Source: Panagrolaimus kolymaensis
Lineage: Eukaryota > Nematoda > Chromadorea > Rhabditida > Panagrolaimidae
Length of the DNA stretch: 64,000 nt
Direction of reading: 5' to 3'
Assembly: GCA_028622995.1 (NCBI GenBank)
Contig: JAJQJQ010000068.1
Span: 1-64,000, forward strand
Part shown: positions 36,201 through 48,560 of the stretch, piece by piece
Numbering within the stretch: position 1 is the first letter of the stretch
How the letters are laid out: each line of letters begins with the position of its first letter
Notes under the pieces: model-generated
Seen by the model: only the letters and a program-made list of their open reading frames with translations
What the model was told of the DNA's origin: nothing
Database searches by the model: none
Made by a program: the position numbers and the translations under genes

Positions 36201-38331
36201 TCGCTGCAGGTTTAATTGGGCTTTCATCTATCACTAAACTTTATATTACCATTGTTCGTGGATATCCACCTACACCAATTTTAAGTAGTAGTTTAGAAAT
36301 GTTTGTTAAAATTATAAATTAATTTTTTTTTTTAAATAGTTGAATTTTAGTGTCCATGTATTAAATTCATATTGGGTTGATTTGTATGTAAAACCATATA
36401 TTCGATGCATACCATACATTGTTGGATCCGTGACTGGATATCTTTTAAATACTGAACCCGTGGTGACAGGACAATTTAAACTTGTTGGAGTGAGTAAAAA
36501 AATTATTTTGAGAAGGAAAATCACGGAAGTTTACTGATTTTTCAAAAAATTTTTTTTACTTATTTTAAAAAATAAAACAACGCTTTATTTTCTTTTTACT
36601 TCTTTTTTTGAATATTCAAGCAACTGCAACAAAAAAAAGTATCAGAAAAAAAAGAGAGAAAGAATATTGGGAGCGGGTGGAGTTTCATGAGAGAGACTTC
36701 GGAGGAGTCATCAGCCGCCAATGTCTCAATTTTTTTTTGGTAAAGAGAAGTAAAAGAAAAAAAAGCGCTTTTCGTTTTTTAATGCGACATTTTTTTTTGT
36801 TATGAACAAAACCAACCAAATAAAAAAATAACGTCGCCACACATTTCATTCATTTGCCTTTTTTTTCTTGCTTTGTTTTGTTTATTTATTTACAAAACAC
36901 AAAAAAAGAAAATAACTTAACTTTATTTATTATTAATTAATTTTTTTAAAGATAAAATTATGGGGTATTTGGACTTTTGCTGCTTCACTTGGAATTTATT
37001 CGGTATTTGGTTTATGGCATTATACAAAAACAGGAGAAATTAGTCGATTTTGGCATTTATCTTACACAGTATTTGGAAGGCTTTCATTTTCTTTATTCCT
37101 TGGATGGACTATTTTTGCATGTCAAACAGGCCATGCAGGTAAACAAAAACTTAGATGTCCATAAATAAAAAATATAAAATATTTTAGATAAAATTAATAG
37201 AATCTTGGGTCACAAATTTTTTATTCCTTTATCAAAAATGACTTTTTGTGCATATTTGATTCATCCAATTTTATTACAACTTTATTATTTAAGCCGAAAT
37301 ACAGCTTTTCATTTTACTCATGCTTTTCAAATGGTGAGTTATTTTTCCATCATAAAAAAGATAAAATATTTATAAACCAAAACTTATTTGAAAAAAAAAT
37401 TGCGTCCCTAAACATTTTTTATTATTATTTTTCCTGCTTTAAAAAACCTTTTTTCTTTCTTTTTTTGTAGCACATTTTTTTTGTTGCTTGCTTTAAAAAA
37501 AAACAAGTAAGGTAGCAAAAAAAAGAAGTGAGAAACAACAAACTACCAAAGAAATTTAAAAAAGTAAAGTTAACTTCGCCTTTAGAAAATAAATTAAAAA
37601 ATAACAATGCGGATTTTGCTTTTTTAAATGATAAAAATAAAATAAATAATCAAGTAAAAAAAATTCTCTTTGGTGACTGACTTTTTCCTAGATTTAACAT
37701 TTTTTTAAATTTAACAAACAACCAGTGTGCCGCTTTTTAATTTTTTCGCCTCCGCCTCCGCCTCCGCCTCCGGAGGTGGAGGCGCCTCCGGAGGCGATGG
37801 AGGCGCCTCCGGAGGCGCGGAGGCGATAAAAATACGTTAGTTTTTCGAAACATCGCCTCCGCCTCCGCCTCCGCCTCCACCTCCGGAGGTGGAGGCGCGG
37901 CACACTGCAAACAACCTCAAAATTTTTACATTATTACTTCCGAAATTGTTTTGATTGGTTTCAAACAAAAAAAATTTCTGTTTAATTTTATTTAGTTATG
38001 TCTCCTGAAAATATCTAACTTGCAATTTTATTAATTTTAGTTTTATATGTTTTCTGTTGCTGTATTTTGTAGTTATGCAGTGGCATTTATATTATGTTTG
38101 GCATTTGAACAACCGGTAGCAAACTTTGATAAACTTGTATTTCAAGAGCATACAAGTCACAAAAAGCCACCGCCCAAAATGGATGATGGTGTCGAGGAAT
38201 TTGAACTTCAACCACCAACTCCAGGAGGACCGCCAGCCATGCCTCCTGTCGCAGCTTCATCCATCGAAGTTCCAGATCGACCCATAATTAAAGGAGGTGA
38301 TCCACCCTCAGTATTAAAAAAATCACATTAA
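33226..38331 (+). CDS. NRF-6-like multipass acyltransferase
   Basis: Seventeen exons: 33226-33540, 33595-33778, 34199-34307, 34367-34471, 34530-34666, 34731-34848, 34930-35254, 35306-35360, 35443-35539, 35598-35735, 35804-35963, 36025-36104, 36178-36300, 36351-36489, 36952-37138, 37188-37333 and 38041-38331, giving 902 residues. A signal peptide (MFLLLKILFTLIFVISAAAT) leads into a Cys-rich luminal NRF domain (LPAAITGGNNLWVGSWSTC, GFCMPDTC). An acyltransferase-3 domain with about ten membrane helices follows, including FLSMCWIIFGHTYYY, TWYMANDWQLHCFAP and CAYLIHPILLQLYY. The tail is Pro-rich. C. elegans NRF-6 and NDG-4 affect lipid and drug movement in gut and hypodermis. An in-frame ATG at 33124 is possible but would precede the signal peptide. 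The last intron holds hAT-like element C. Confidence 0.9.
37715..37915. mobile_element. Non-autonomous hAT-like element C with TSDs
   Basis: The element itself is 37723-37907 (185 bp). It begins CAGTGTGCCGC and ends GCGGCACACTG, an 11-bp perfect terminal inverted repeat. It is flanked by the perfect 8-bp repeat CAAACAAC at 37715-37722 and 37908-37915. The core is CGCCTC hexamers and their complements arranged as short palindromes (such as GGCGCCTCCGGAGGCG), giving a near-palindromic GC-rich island in AT-rich DNA. It lies in the last intron of the NRF-6-like gene. It has no coding capacity. Confidence 0.86.
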
Positions 38332-41187
38332 ACTTTCCTTTTTTTGTTATTTGAGTAATTTTAAGCTTTTTAAAAAAGTTAATAAAAGATTTTGTATGTA
38401 AAAAAATAAAAATAAATTATATTGAACCAATGCCATTCTGAAGCAAAAGAAGCAGCCGACAGAAAAGATAGAGAAAAATAAAGTATTTCTCACAACAACA
38501 AAAAAGAATGTGGAGTAATTTTTCTTCTTCTTCGTTTCAGAGTTCGGGAATGTCTTTTTTCTTTCTTTTTTTTTACCGTCAAATATCTCGATTGAAGAGG
38601 CTAATAAATATTTTCAATGCCGGTTCTATCTTTTTTTAATCTGGAAAAATCGGCACTAGTAAACATCCGACAGCGCCATAAGACTAAAATAAAATATTTC
38701 GTAAAAATAATGGATACAGTAAATGCAAAGTTTATAATTTTGCTGCGAATAATTTTATTTAACGATTTTCAAATTAAAGTATTTTTGAAAGAGTTTTTGC
38801 AATCAATTTTTAATTAATTTGTTTCCGAAAACTTCTCAAATTTATTTTCATTTTGCCCACTATTGTGGCCACTCTTAATGCAGAAGCTTTTTCGGCTTTA
38901 TTGGCCACTTGCTTTGATAGTGGCATCGATGAGGTTGCTGCGACTGGTCGTAACCCCTAGATATTTTCTAATTAAAACTTTTAAACAAAAACAAAGAAAG
39001 ATTCTTTTAAAATATTCAAAAAAAGAAAGTCTTTAGATAAAGCAGCGATCGTCAAGCAAAAGAAAGAAAAAGAAAAGCACTGAAAAAATAATGTCGTAGC
39101 TTTTTTTCCCTGCAGCATTTAAGTTTACAAAATTCTTTTTTTTTGTTTAATACAACCTTTCTTTCGATCAAAATAAAAAAGGATGACGGCTTTCATCTTG
39201 GATCATCTTTTTTGTTTGAGCCAAGCAAAAATAATAAAAGAAAAAAATATAATAACACAATAAAAAACAGCAAAAATGACAACGAGATGTGGGGTTCTAA
39301 TTTTTTTTACGCGCGTTGTTGTTGTTCTTTTTTTGTGGCAACAGCTCCTTTTCTTTTTCTCTTTCTTTTTTTTTTGTGATGGTCAGTAGCAATATCAAAA
39401 AAGCAGAAACAAGAAAAGACAAGAAAAAGAAAAAAATGACTGCACGCATGTTTTTTTTCTCTTTCATTTTTCACACTTTTTTGTTTGTTGTTATCATATT
39501 ATTTGTCGTCAGTCAATCATCATCCATGCATCTGCCGTCGTCTATCTATCATTATAATCGAGTATGCGGTAATTTTTAAAAAGAAAGAAAGAAAAAATGA
39601 AAATGCAAAATTTATTATTTTTTAAAATCTTAAAGCAAAATTTTTTTAAATATTCAAGGACTTTTCATCGATTTGGTAGTAGTTAGTCCCTTTATTTCTT
39701 TTAGTCTTATAACGAAAAAAATTTGTCGTGGTTTGCTGCTATTTTTTTGAAAGAAATGAAAAAATATTTTGCTCTTTGGATGCTCTCATATTTTTCCTTA
39801 AAAACCCCATAAATTTGTTGTATTTTTTGCGAATTTTAATTTAAACTCGATGTACTCGATTCCACTGATCCGCTCGTGCCCTTTTTTGCATCCTAAAAGA
39901 AACAAAAAGAAATAACTTTTTTGTGTTTAAATATTTTTGTCGTCGTTGACTAGGCAAAAGCCTCTTTTCTTTCTTTTTTTCCACCATTTTTTTCGATTTT
40001 AGTCGTTCAATAAAAACGAAGGAAAAATGAAGAGAGCGGAAAGGGATGCGAGAGAATGGATGAAAGTTACAAGGTTCCATAAAGAAGAAGAGAAAAAGAG
40101 CGCCCTCTCCCCGCTATTTTTGTTAGGAAAAAAGGACGAACAACGAATGAAAGGGAGATTTTGCTGCTTACTGCATATATTTTTCTTCCTATGCGCGAAA
40201 GAAAAATAAAGAAAGAAGAAAGAATCGACTGACTTTGTTGGGGTCGCCGTCGCCCCACATCACCATCGTCGTCGTTCATCGGTGCGCTGCCTTGCATGCT
40301 GCTGCGTGCTATTATTGCTGCTGTTGTTGTTGCCCGCGCGCCTCATTGCAAAAAATAAAAACCAACCAAAAGCTTTTTTTCTTTTTTCCCCTTCGTTTGA
40401 GTTTTCGCAATAGTAGTAGAATGGAAAGAGAAAAAAAAGAGAAGAAGGAAGGATGAATGAATGTGTTGCTCGCCAGCTCGCGCCTTTTTCCCCTCTCTCT
40501 TTTTTTCTTCTTCTTCTCCTTCAGCCTTTGGCTGCTTTTTTTTTTCTCCCAATGATGATGGTGCAAGAAAAAAAAAACTATCTTCTTCTTCGTCGTTTTC
40601 TCGTTGTCGTCGTTGTCGCCATTGAAAAAAAATAATATAAAGAAATATATGCAATTTTTTGGGTTTTTTTCTTCTTCTTTTCGCTTGCTGCTGCCAGGAC
40701 ACGAAAAAGAAAAAAAACAAAAACTAAAGCAGCCAGCCAACAAGCAGGAAAGCAAGGAACGTTGTTAAAAAAAAGAAAAAAGAATGGCGTCGCTGTTTCT
40801 TTCTTTTTCTTGCGCGTCTTTTTTTAAACCCAAAAAACTTCTTTTTTGTGTCGTTGTTCCTCGCACCAGCCACCCAGTCGCCGGTGTTATCCTCTAAAAA
40901 AAGTCCCAACTAAAGCCAATGGGTTTTTCTTTTCTTTTTTTGTTGCATTTTTGCGCGTATTTTTTTTTAGTAGACGATGGGTGCTTTTTTTGCATGGTTA
41001 TAGTCGAGATGTCCAATAGGAAATAAAAAAAGAGAGAGAGACTCCAAGAAGTTTTTTTTAACAACAAAAAGATAGCCATAAGGTAGCCGCGAGCGCGTTG
41101 TGGTCACTTTCACGCTATTACTGTAATCATAAAAATATTGTAAATGATTAAATTTCAACTTAATTTTTTTAAGATTTTCAATCAAAA
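38332..41187. other. Long low-complexity intergenic region
   Basis: 2.86 kb without a supportable gene. It is rich in T/C and A/G tracts, with many small frames that look like by-products of low complexity. Part of it (40240-40340) has CGTCGT- and TGCTGC-type triplet runs. A 147-bp open stretch at 38814-38960 has unusually balanced base composition and may be a coding remnant. The final 1 kb probably holds the promoter of the ARID2 gene. Confidence 0.5.
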
Positions 41188-44100
41188 ATGTTATCCCTCA
41201 ATAGCAACCATTCCACGACATCGTTGGAAAAATATTTTGAAAAAATTGAAACCAAACCCGAAATAATTGCCAAAGAAAGACAATTTGAAGATTCACTCAA
41301 AGCTTTTTATCGACAAAAATGGTTAGTAAATTTCATTTTTCCTTTTCAAAACATTTTTCATACCAAAAGTTTTTTGTAGGAATTGTCCATTGAGGCCTCC
41401 AATATTAAATGGAAAACCAGTAAAATTATATAGACTTTATCATTCCGTTTCAACTAAAGGTGGATGGATAAAAGTTTCAACCCAAGATAAATGGCATTTA
41501 ATTTCGGATGAAATGGGTTATTCTTCAGATGATATTTATATGATTGATAATGGAATTAAACTTATTTATATGAGATATTTATCTAAATATGAAGAAGTTC
41601 AAAATAATGGTGATAATGATGATCATCATGATGTGGATATATTTGGAACTAAATCGAGGAGTAAACAATTTTCAAATTTTGCATCTGGTGATTGTCCCAT
41701 CGCCCTTCCATATCGAGGTTTGAATTTACCATAAACATCCAAACCAAAGTAAATTAATAAAATCCAAAAATTTTAGATAAAAGAGTGGAAGTATTTGAAA
41801 ATGAATATGCAAAAATTATTAAATCCCTTTATTCTGGTTTACCAAATGAAGTTGATTTTGCATTTAATATTGCAACAATTATGTCAAGCCCAGGCCCACA
41901 TGTTCTTAAACTTGAAAAATGCCCCTTTTTACTGAAGCTCATGATCGCTCATGCTGGAGTTTATGGAGATGGTAAACTTTATTTAGTATTTGAAAAACCC
42001 TAAATTATCATTTTTATTTTTATAGATAAAGAAATTCAATCATTAGCCGAAGAAGGATGGAAACAATTTTGTGATCATCGATTTGATGAATTTTGGTCCA
42101 ATTCCGGAATAGAAGATGACCAAATTCTTGATTATATTCCAGTAAAAATGAAACAAGAATTTAAAGGCATTGAAAAAATATTGTTTACAACCCCAATGGA
42201 TTTTGATGCATCAAGTTCAACTTGTTTTAGAATTTTACAAGTGACTGGGATTCTTCGAAATTTATCTTTTGAACCTTTCAATATTCAAAGTTTGGGAAAA
42301 TCAGATATTTTAATCAAATTTATGTGTGTTTGTGCTGCATCCAAACATGTTCGATTGGTGAATGATGCTTTGGATACTTTAACCAATATTGGAGCTGAAA
42401 TAGATTTATTGTCTCCTGAAGGAATGTATACTCATGTAATGTTATTAAAAGTTATTTCGGATTGCCTTCATAGTGATGATAAAAACAAAACTTTGCATGC
42501 TCTTGAAATTATAGCGGCATTATGTCAAAATGAAAAGAATGAAAGTGTTTGCGCAGAATTTATGGATCCTCAAATGTTAAATCGAATTTTTCAATTAGCC
42601 ACCGTTCGTGATATTCTTATTTGCATTCATACCCTCGAAACGCTTTATCAATTCTCTGAACTTGGTCGAGCAAGTTGTACCCGAATTATAGCAGTACCAA
42701 ATGCCATTGAACAACTTGTGAGTTTGTTAACCACCGATGCAGCATCTTTTGGACGAACTGGATTATCGGGTATTCAAGTTGTTGAATCATATGGACATCA
42801 ACAAAGTTCCCGGCAACATTATCCTCCACCGCCAACTCCCATGCAATCCCATCAACAACTACAATCTCAACAACAACAGCCTTATCGACCACCAACATAT
42901 TCAACACCTCAGCCACCACTTCAACCATCAATAAACTCATCATTTGCTACTCCTCGACCACCGGTTGCTGTACAACGAATTCATCATACTCCACAAATTT
43001 TATTTCAACCATCTGTAGCTACAGCAGCTGCAGCAGTACCAGTAACACATGATGAAAAATTAAGAGCATTAACAACTAAATGGATAAAAGATAATGTTGT
43101 TGCTGAACCTGGATCTATGGCTGTTCGAGGTGAAATGTATTCAGCTTGCGTGGATCATTTACGAACGGTTAATGGAATTATGAGTGGCACAGCTACATTA
43201 TTTACATCCATTTTACAGTAAGTAGTTACTTTTCATAAAAAATATCCAATTTAATATATAAATAATTTTCAGATCCATTTTCTCCAATACCACTCTTCAT
43301 TCTGATCAAAGAGATAACAAGCTTAATTATTATATTGAAGGTGTAAGATATTTAAAGCAATCCAATAATTCTGTAGCATCAAATCATCCATTAATGCAAA
43401 AAATTTTAACTACACCTAAACCTGCATTAGCGCCAGTGAGAATTATTCCAGCTATTCCAACTCCTCAAACAAATGGAGTAACTCCACCAAAAGTTGCTTT
43501 AGCTGAAAAACCAAAAATAGCAGAATCGGCAAAAGCGAAATCTAAAACACCTGAACTTGAAAAAGCAAAAACGCCTGAATCAGTTGCAGAAAATTCTATT
43601 CCTCAAACTTCAGGAGCTGATGATGCTGCTTTAGAAAAGGAAGAGGAAAAAGTTCCAAGTTCAACAACAACCCCCGCCTCTGTAAATTCTTCTTCTATTA
43701 TTCCTGAAACTTCAGTTGCTTTTATTTCTGAAGTAAAAGAAAAGGTTCCAAGTCGAGTAACAACTCCAGAAAATTTGGCAGTTAATAATGGAATTGTTTC
43801 TTATCCATCATCATCGCCTGAACCTGAATCTGAAACCATTATTGAAAATGGAATAAATGAAGATCATAACAATTCCAAAAGTGATAAACTTGATGCTTGT
43901 TCATCGCCCAATGAAGCAGCAGCAACAGATAAAATTATTGAGGATGAAGAAAAAAATAATGAAGTTCCAATAATTCGAGTTGAAAATCTTAAAATTGATA
44001 TCATTGAAGATGAAATTATTGATGACGAAGAGGATGAACTTAATTTATCCAAAAAACAACTTGTAAACGGACATATTAAAAATGGAGATAGTAAACTAAC

Positions 44101-45589
44101 TCCCGAAGGAGAAGAAGAAAAGCCTTTAACAAATGGAATTATTTGTAATGGCGTCGTCGCTAAATCCCCATCAAAAAATGTTAAAGAAAATGGAACAACA
44201 AAAACAACAGCAATTCATGAAACCCAAGAAGAAGCAATGGAAATTGTTATTGATGGAAGTGAAGAAATATTAAATGAAGTGGAAGATAATGGCGAAGAAT
44301 TACCTCCCGGAGATCCAGCTAAAATTGATGAAACCGTTGAAGCTGTAAGTAAAGCTCCTTTAGCGACACCCAAAAATGGAATTTATAAAACAACGTCACA
44401 AGCAGCAGCTTCGAAAAAGGTAGTACCTGAAGATGCTGAAGCCGCAGCAGTATTAGTTAATGGAACTAAAGGCAAGAAAGTATGTTTTTTTTTTATTGAA
44501 AAAAATAAACATTGGTTGTGGGAAGCCACAACAATGACAATTTTGTAAATTTTTTAAAATCAATAAAATATTAAACTTTTTTGATTTCAGAGAAAAGCTG
44601 CAGCAACTCCAAAAACGAGTAATAAGAAAAAAGCTCGAACAAATACAGAAACCTCAAATACAGTTATTGATTCCCAAAATGCCGCAGCAACTTTAGACCA
44701 TGAAATTCCATCAACAAGCAACAACAACAACTCAACATCATCGGCAGATTTAATGTGTGAATGGAATGCATGCGGACAAATGTTTTCCACATCTGAATTT
44801 ATGTCAGCTCATATAATTCGAACTCATTTAATTGAAGCAGCTAAAAATGAAGATGGAACTTTTCTTTGTCTATGGCCTGGATGTAATAAAACTCGCCGAG
44901 GCAAATGGTCGCTAGTAACCCATTTTCAAGATCATCATTGTCAAGAACATCAACTTCGAAATGCTTCAATAAAGCGAAACGAAGTTGGAGGAGCATCAAT
45001 TTATTTAGCAAATATTCGTCAACAATTTGCTGAACGAGCAACTGAACCAGAAATTATTCCAACTTACACTCAAGCTGCCGCGATGGATGCAATTCGAAGG
45101 CATTCTGTTGTACATTTCCAGCGGGAAGTTACTGTAAGTTTTTGTTTTGGAAATTTTTTAGAAAGAGAAAAGTAAAATTTATTAATTAATTTTTTATAGG
45201 ATGAGCAAGAAGGCCCTGTAACTAAATGCATTCGTTTAACCACAGCTTTAATCCTTCGAAATATTGCGAGATATTCTGAAGAAGGTCGATGGTAAGCCTT
45301 TTTTCAACCAAATTCCTAGAATTTCTATAAATGGATTTTTTTTAGTAAACTCCGCCGTTTTGAATTACAACTTTGTCCATTAGCCCTTTCTCGACTTGAA
45401 GCGGGTGGAGCTTTAGTTCAATGTTTATCTGAACTTGATAATACTAATAGCGAAGAAGCAATAAGTAAACCATCCATTTTTCAACCACCAACTTCATCAA
45501 ATTCCCAACAACCATTATCTGAAAGTAATATTGAACCCACATTTGCTGTTCCTTATCTTCCAGTATCGAAGCAACAACAACAGCAATAA
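41188..45589 (+). CDS. swsn-7: ARID2 orthologue, PBAF chromatin-remodelling subunit
   Basis: Eight exons: 41188-41321, 41380-41717, 41777-41971, 42026-43217, 43273-44479, 44591-45133, 45200-45291 and 45346-45589, giving 1314 residues. Domains in order: an ARID domain from about residue 33 to 140 ([41 protein letters not shown]); an armadillo-like helical region of about 160-450 ([39 protein letters not shown]); a Gln/Pro linker; an RFX-like DNA-binding segment near 570-640 ([26 protein letters not shown]-like end); a long acidic Ser/Thr-rich stretch; and two C2H2 fingers near 1079-1136 ([24 protein letters not shown]). This order is specific to ARID2, which targets the PBAF form of SWI/SNF. 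A short paralogue lies 3 kb downstream. Confidence 0.93.
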
Positions 45590-46526
45590 AAAAAATTCGC
45601 AATTTTTTTTAAAACTTTGATAAACTTGTTTTAAAAAAATCCTCCCTTTACATTTATTTATTTAGTTTTTTTTACGGTGTCTCTCTCAACAATTTTTAAT
45701 AATCCATCTCAAGAAAATATTTATGCTGAAACTTTACTTTACTTTTCCCTATTTTTTTGGTATCTCAAAAAACTTTTAATTTAAAAACTTTTTTCTTCCT
45801 AAATTTTTTTTGTTGCTCGCAAATTTTTTTTGTATTTTAAAAAAGCTGGGATTTCTCTTCTTCTTTTTTGCTTTATTCTTTTCATCCTTCCTCCAACTTT
45901 GTGGCAAATATCATTATTCCAACATTTTCCTTTTTTTTGGAAAAAAAACTTTGGTTTTGGAGCTTTTTTTCTTTGAACTTTAAGTTGCTTCCACAAACTA
46001 AATTATTGTATTCATCATTTTCTTCTCTTTAATTTATGGTACGGTACATATGTATCCTTAATGCTCCTACCTAATACATAAATATCACAATTTTTTTATG
46101 TTTTATCCTCCTCTTCCATTTTAATTGATATTTTTCTTTAAAAACTTACTTTGTTGTTGTTGCTTGCTACCCAAGGATTAGCAAATTCTGTGTATCCACC
46201 TTGTTAATTTTTCCCCCTTCTAACTATGTATGTGTCTTTGGCATTTTAATTGGGTCACTTCATTCATTCATTATTATTGTTTTTATTATTGGGTTTAATA
46301 ATTTTTATTTTTATTATTGTTATGCGTATTTTGTTTGTTCCAAAGATAAAAAAATTGAATAAAAAAGCAAATGTTTTTATTTCGAAAAAGAAAAGTTGGA
46401 AAAAGAAAAAATTATTGAATTTGTTAAATTATCAAAGAACTTACTTACTTCCTTTTTTGGCTGATTTATTGCAAAAAACTTTTAATCAATTTTTTCACAG
46501 ATTTCAAAAATTCTCCAAAAAAAATC
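45590..46526. other. Intergenic region, ARID2 to HDAC3
   Basis: About 940 bp, AT-rich with T-runs. It ends in a T-rich tract and a possible acceptor (ttttttcacag) 28 bases before the HDAC3 ATG, consistent with a trans-splice site or a 5' UTR intron. No coding exon is seen. Confidence 0.45.
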
Positions 46527-48060
46527 ATGTCAATTTCATCCTCAACCATTCGAGCCCTAAAAGGCTTGGATAAAAAGGATGAAGAAGATGTAATAGGAAA
46601 AAAGAAAAGAATATTTTATTTTCATAATGAAAATGTTGCACATTTTCATTATGGTTCTCAACATCCCATGAAACCTCAACGACTTGGTGCATGTCATAGT
46701 TTAGTATTAAACTATGGTTTACATAATTTTATGACATGCATCGAGCCACCCAAAGCGTCATTTGAAGAAATGGCGCAATTTCATGCTCCCGATTATTTAG
46801 AATTTTTGCGAACGGTAACTCCATACAATGCGCATGAAAATGAATATTTATTTGGTAAATTTAATATTGGTGAAGATTGGTTAGTTTGTTTCTTTCTTAC
46901 TACTTTTTCCAAAAAAGCATAGTTACAATAATCCGATGTTTTCAGCCCAGTTTTTGATGGAGTTTATGATTTTTGTTCCATGTATACTGGTGGATCAATT
47001 GAAGCTGCAAGATCCATAAATGCAGGAATATGTGATATAGCTATAAATTGGTCAGGTGGACTTCATCATGCAAAAAAATCTGAAGCATCTGGATTTTGTT
47101 ATGTCAACGATATAGTTATAGGCATAATCGAATTATTAAAATTTCATCAACGTGTTCTTTGTAAGTTGTTACATATATACGACAAATTGCTTTTTTTCAA
47201 ACCATAATTTTGCTTCAGATATCGATATTGATATTCATCATGGAGATGGAGTTCAAGAAGCTTTTTATTGGACTGATCGAGTTATGACTGTTTCACTTCA
47301 TAGATTTGGAAATTATTTCTTCCCCGGCACAGGAGATATGTTTGATATTGGTAAAGGTAATGGAAAATATTATTCCATTAATATTCCATTAAGAGAAGGA
47401 ACCGATGATGAAAGTAAGCACTTTGATTAAAAAAAACTTTTTATAACTTTGATCAAACAAATTTAACTTTTAGCTTATGCCTTAATTTTTCAACCATTAA
47501 TTAAAGCAATAGTCGAAAATTTTGAACCTAATGTTATTGTATTACAATGTGGGGCCGATTCCCTTGGATCTGATAGGCTTGGCTGCTTTAATCTTAGCTT
47601 TGCTGGACATGGGTAAGCTGTGGATAACTTTTTCCAATCGCATGCATCTCTTTCTTTTTTCAGTGCATGTGTTCGCTTTGTTAAAAGTCTTGGAGTTCCA
47701 TTAATGGTTCTTGGAGGTGGAGGTTATACTCTTAGAAACGTTGCAAGATGTTGGGCTTATGAAACTTCAATCATTGTTGAGCAAGATGATGTAATTGATG
47801 ATACAATTCCATTAACAACAGAATATCGAGAATTTTTTGGCCCTGAATTTACTCTTCGCCCTGAACTTCCTCGACGAAATGAAAATGGAAATTCAAAAGA
47901 ATTTGTAAATCTCATTAAACATGATGTAATCGAAAATATTCGATCATTAAAACAAGCCCCATCCGTTCAATTACAATCAAGTGATTACTTCGAAGAATGC
48001 TTTATTGAATACATAAAAAAATCAAAGAAAACTATGCAACTTGTTCCACCTCGTTGGTAG
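46527..48060 (+). CDS. Class I histone deacetylase, HDAC3 type
   Basis: Five exons: 46527-46879, 46946-47160, 47219-47413, 47474-47612 and 47664-48060, giving 432 residues (human HDAC3 has 428). Catalytic motifs are intact: [19 protein letters not shown] with the paired His at about 158-159, the zinc-binding [18 protein letters not shown] and [13 protein letters not shown] [16 protein letters not shown]. The forms [31 protein letters not shown] and [17 protein letters not shown] favour HDAC3 over HDAC1/2. About 24 extra residues precede the deacetylase domain. HDAC3 normally works in the NCoR/SMRT co-repressor complex. Confidence 0.95.
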
Positions 48061-48560
48061 TAAGTAAGTAAAGATACTTGCTGCAAAAGATAAAGCTATC
48101 TTCGCCTTCCAATCCAAACAGATCAAAGATGGCATAAATTATTTCTTATGTATTTCGTTTTATGTACATACATATCTCTTCGTTGTCCTTAAAATAAATT
48201 ATTGTTGTTCTCACATACTTATGCACATAAATGTTAGAAAAAAGAGTTAATACATATGTCAAAAACTATTTATGTAACAAATGCTTGTAAATTGCTTTTA
48301 AAATTCATAAAAAAAGAAGAGTAAAAGAAGCCCAAAAATCTGCAAAGCTTCATAAACCATCCAAGAAATTAAAGGAACCTAACTCTTAGTGCGAAAAAGC
48401 ATTCTCCCAACCTTGCCTATTTTTCTTCTTCATCCATCTTCATTTTCGTTGCTTCCAACTTTTTTATCATCATTCCAAGTTTTTATTGCGTTGTTACTAT
48501 TTTCTGACGTCTCTTCATACTGGATAAGTACTCAACTTCTTTGCTGTTGTGAACGACAAC
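48061..48560. other. Intergenic region, HDAC3 to ARID2-like gene
   Basis: 500 bp, AT-rich. An AATAAATTA-like polyadenylation signal lies near 48192. Nothing else is recognised. Confidence 0.4.

Noticed and set aside
37723..37907. CG-rich palindrome as a promoter or CpG island
   Set aside because: The 8-bp target duplication and terminal inverted repeats explain it as a transposon insertion.
40312..40755. Lys/Arg/Glu-rich minus-strand frames in the 2.9 kb intergenic region
   Set aside because: They come from T/C-rich low-complexity tracts and several overlap each other in different frames.
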